NCBI GenBank assembly: GCA_034336665.1
Contig: CM067568.1
Coordinates: 44,434,770 to 44,498,769 of the forward strand
Direction of reading: 5' to 3'
Source of the DNA: Luscinia megarhynchos
Lineage: Eukaryota > Chordata > Aves > Passeriformes > Turdidae
Length of the DNA: 64,000 nucleotides
Shown here: in pieces, positions 49,658-64,000 of the stretch
Position numbering within the stretch: the stretch's first letter is position 1
How the letters are laid out: each line of letters opens with the position of its first letter
Program-made: the position numbers and the translations under genes
The notes under the pieces: model-generated
Told to the model about the DNA's origin: nothing
The model's database searches: none
Seen by the model: only the letters and a program-made list of their open reading frames with translations

Positions 49658-50060
49658 CTACAGAAAGAGATTTACATTAAAAACCAATAAACCTAACCTA
49701 GGATTTTTTGCTTTGTATAACTGTTATAGGAAAAATAAAAGAGGCACTTGGTGAATCACCTCCTCTGTTCCAGAACTGGAAATGAGCCGAGTACATGAGC
49801 TTTTCCTACAGAGCACCTTCAGCAAGGGTTGAGCATTTTAGGAAAAAGCAGTATACACAACTCTTGAGGACAAGCCTTAAGAAAATTACAGAGACCAGCT
49901 GAATTTTCAGGAAAGCTTTTCTAGGAGTAGTCTGCCGTGCTAGCGCTTCCACAATTTGTTACCTGCAACCACAAGCTTACGATAAATTAAGAGTAACAAG
50001 AACAGAGCGCTCCGCTCACTGCAGCAGCCAAAGCGCACTTTGATGCGGGCCGCGCTCCTC

Positions 50061-50221
50061 CTTTGATTAATTTTACACCTGCCTTCCTCCCAGCCCTTCC
50101 CGAAGCCCTCACGCAGTTATCTAATTAGCGGGGCACTTCAGACACAGTAATTAGCACTGCGCCGAACGAACCATTATGCAAATTCCGCACCTGCCCATAA
50201 CCAATGCTAAGGTCAAAGGGA
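50061..50221. promoter_or_regulatory. Cluster of transcription-factor-like motifs next to the island
   Basis: Within about 160 bases there are a TCF/LEF-like CTTTGAT (50061-50067), two homeodomain cores TAATTAG (50122-50128 and 50148-50154), a perfect octamer ATGCAAAT (50176-50183), the CCAAT box (50201-50205) and a nuclear-receptor-like AGGTCAAAGG ending at 50220. Each motif is short and common; the density beside a promoter is the only evidence for function. Confidence 0.4.
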
Positions 50222-50790
50222 AGGCTGGTTAGAGCGAGCCATCCCCGAGCCGTGCCCGCTCTGCCGGCGCAGCCCCGGAGCCGCCCGACGCCTCACGGCG
50301 GCCGCGCGCCCCGGCTCAGGGGCGGGGCTAGGGCGGGCCGGGGCCGGGCCTGCTCTCGCTGCACAGCGCGGGCGCTGCCGGCCGGGCGGCGGGGTGGCGA
50401 GTGTCCCGTGGTTTGCTGAGTGCCCCGCGGGTTGGTGAGTGAGCGGTGGCGGGGGCTCGCCGGGCTGCGGGGCCGGAGCGGCTGCCGGGGCTCTTTGGTG
50501 CCTTGGCCCGCGCCGCGCCGCCCCGGGCGCTGCCTTCCCTGCGAGGCGGCGGCGGGAGCCGCGGCGGCGGCCGCGCGGCCTGTGGGGGCGGCCGTGTCCG
50601 GGCTCTCCGCCGCGGTTCAGCGGGCAGGCGGCGGAGGGGCTCGCCGGGAGCAGTGGGGTGACGGAGGGAGGCCGCGGTCCCGGAGTGCTCCGCGGAGGCT
50701 GCCGGAAAGCGCCGCCCCGGCCCGGCCCGCGCTCCTGAATCCGCTCAGCAGAGCGCGCTGGATCGCTCAGGCAAGGGGAAATATCTGGAT
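50216..50790. promoter_or_regulatory. CpG-island promoter of TDP1, ancestrally shared with EFCAB11
   Basis: An abrupt switch from AT-rich DNA to extremely GC- and CpG-rich DNA. It contains tandem GC boxes (about 50320-50327 and 50331-50338), a CCAAT box at 50201-50205 just upstream, and no TATA box. In human the EFCAB11 and TDP1 genes start head to head from one island. Here TDP1 leaves to the right, and EFCAB11 remnants lie to the left on the minus strand, but I find no EFCAB11 start exon in the island. Several long open frames on both strands inside it are composition artefacts. Confidence 0.85.
50320..50434 (+). other. TDP1: Probable non-coding first exon of TDP1
   Basis: The CpG island contains a near-perfect splice donor (TTG|GTGAGTGAG) after position 50434, and the first coding exon has its own acceptor at 51080. 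A 5' untranslated exon ending at 50434 and an intron of about 646 bases is the simplest model. The 5' end is only a guess from the GC boxes near 50320. Other donors inside the island cannot be ruled out. Confidence 0.4.
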
Positions 50791-51084
50791 CGTGCAAATC
50801 AAACGTGATTTTCTGAATGCTTTCCACAGGCGCCTCTATCTTAGCCCGTTTTCCATGTGCAGGCTTTCACATTTGTTGCTTCCCATTTCGTAGTTGCCCC
50901 CATGGCACGTGTTTCTTTGTCTCCCGGGCACAGAAACAAGCCATGTACAACATGAAATTTCCCGGAGACTCTGCCAAATACGAAAGGACAGTTTCCTAGT
51001 AATAAACAAATGGAAACTAGCAAGGGAGGCGGACTTGAGAATAACAAAAACGTACAATTTTTGGTTTTTTTCATCCACAGGAAC

Positions 51085-63950
<12,866 letters not shown>

Positions 63951-64000
63951 GTAAGTAGAACTCAGTTATTTGGGTTGTTTGGTTGCTTGCTTTTTTTTTC

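Noticed and set aside
50204..50893. Long open frames on both strands of the CpG island (up to 204 codons on the minus strand)
   Set aside because: They are Pro/Arg/Gly/Ala-rich translations of GC-rich DNA where stops are rare. None matches EFCAB11 or TDP1, and they overlap one another.

Overview
The window looks like a piece of a bird genome. It is AT-rich with one sharp CpG island at about 50.2-50.8 kb. Nearly all recognisable repeats are short, 5'-truncated CR1 LINE copies ending in the typical octamer tails, with one LTR of a kind widespread in birds and little else. The one clear protein-coding gene is TDP1, preceded head to head by remnants of EFCAB11, the arrangement known from the human EFCAB11-TDP1 locus. 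I cannot name the bird order from the sequence.

Right part (about 50.2 kb to the end, + strand): the TDP1 promoter (TATA-less CpG island with GC boxes and a CCAAT box), a probable non-coding first exon, then eleven coding exons with consensus splice sites and fully compatible phases. They encode about the first 473 residues of tyrosyl-DNA phosphodiesterase 1, including the first catalytic H-x-K motif. The exons with the second H-x-K motif and the C-terminus lie beyond the right edge.

Middle (about 43.0-49.7 kb, - strand): two exons match EFCAB11, a small EF-hand protein. Both carry reading-frame lesions against the human protein as I remember it, one also has an in-frame TAG, and the first EF-hand loop has lost key residues. 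No first exon is recognisable in the CpG island. The simplest reading is that EFCAB11 has decayed here and the formerly two-way promoter now serves TDP1 alone. Assembly indels are the main alternative.

Left part (1 to about 43 kb): mostly AT-rich non-coding DNA that would be EFCAB11 intron or 3' flank, with CR1 copies, an older degraded LINE, one nearly complete solo LTR of an endogenous retrovirus plus a fragment of the same type, and microsatellites. Several minus-strand open stretches here are framed by good splice sites with compatible phases, some with internal stops. I could not identify them and list them as low-confidence candidate exons. No RNA gene, CRISPR array or prokaryotic feature was seen.
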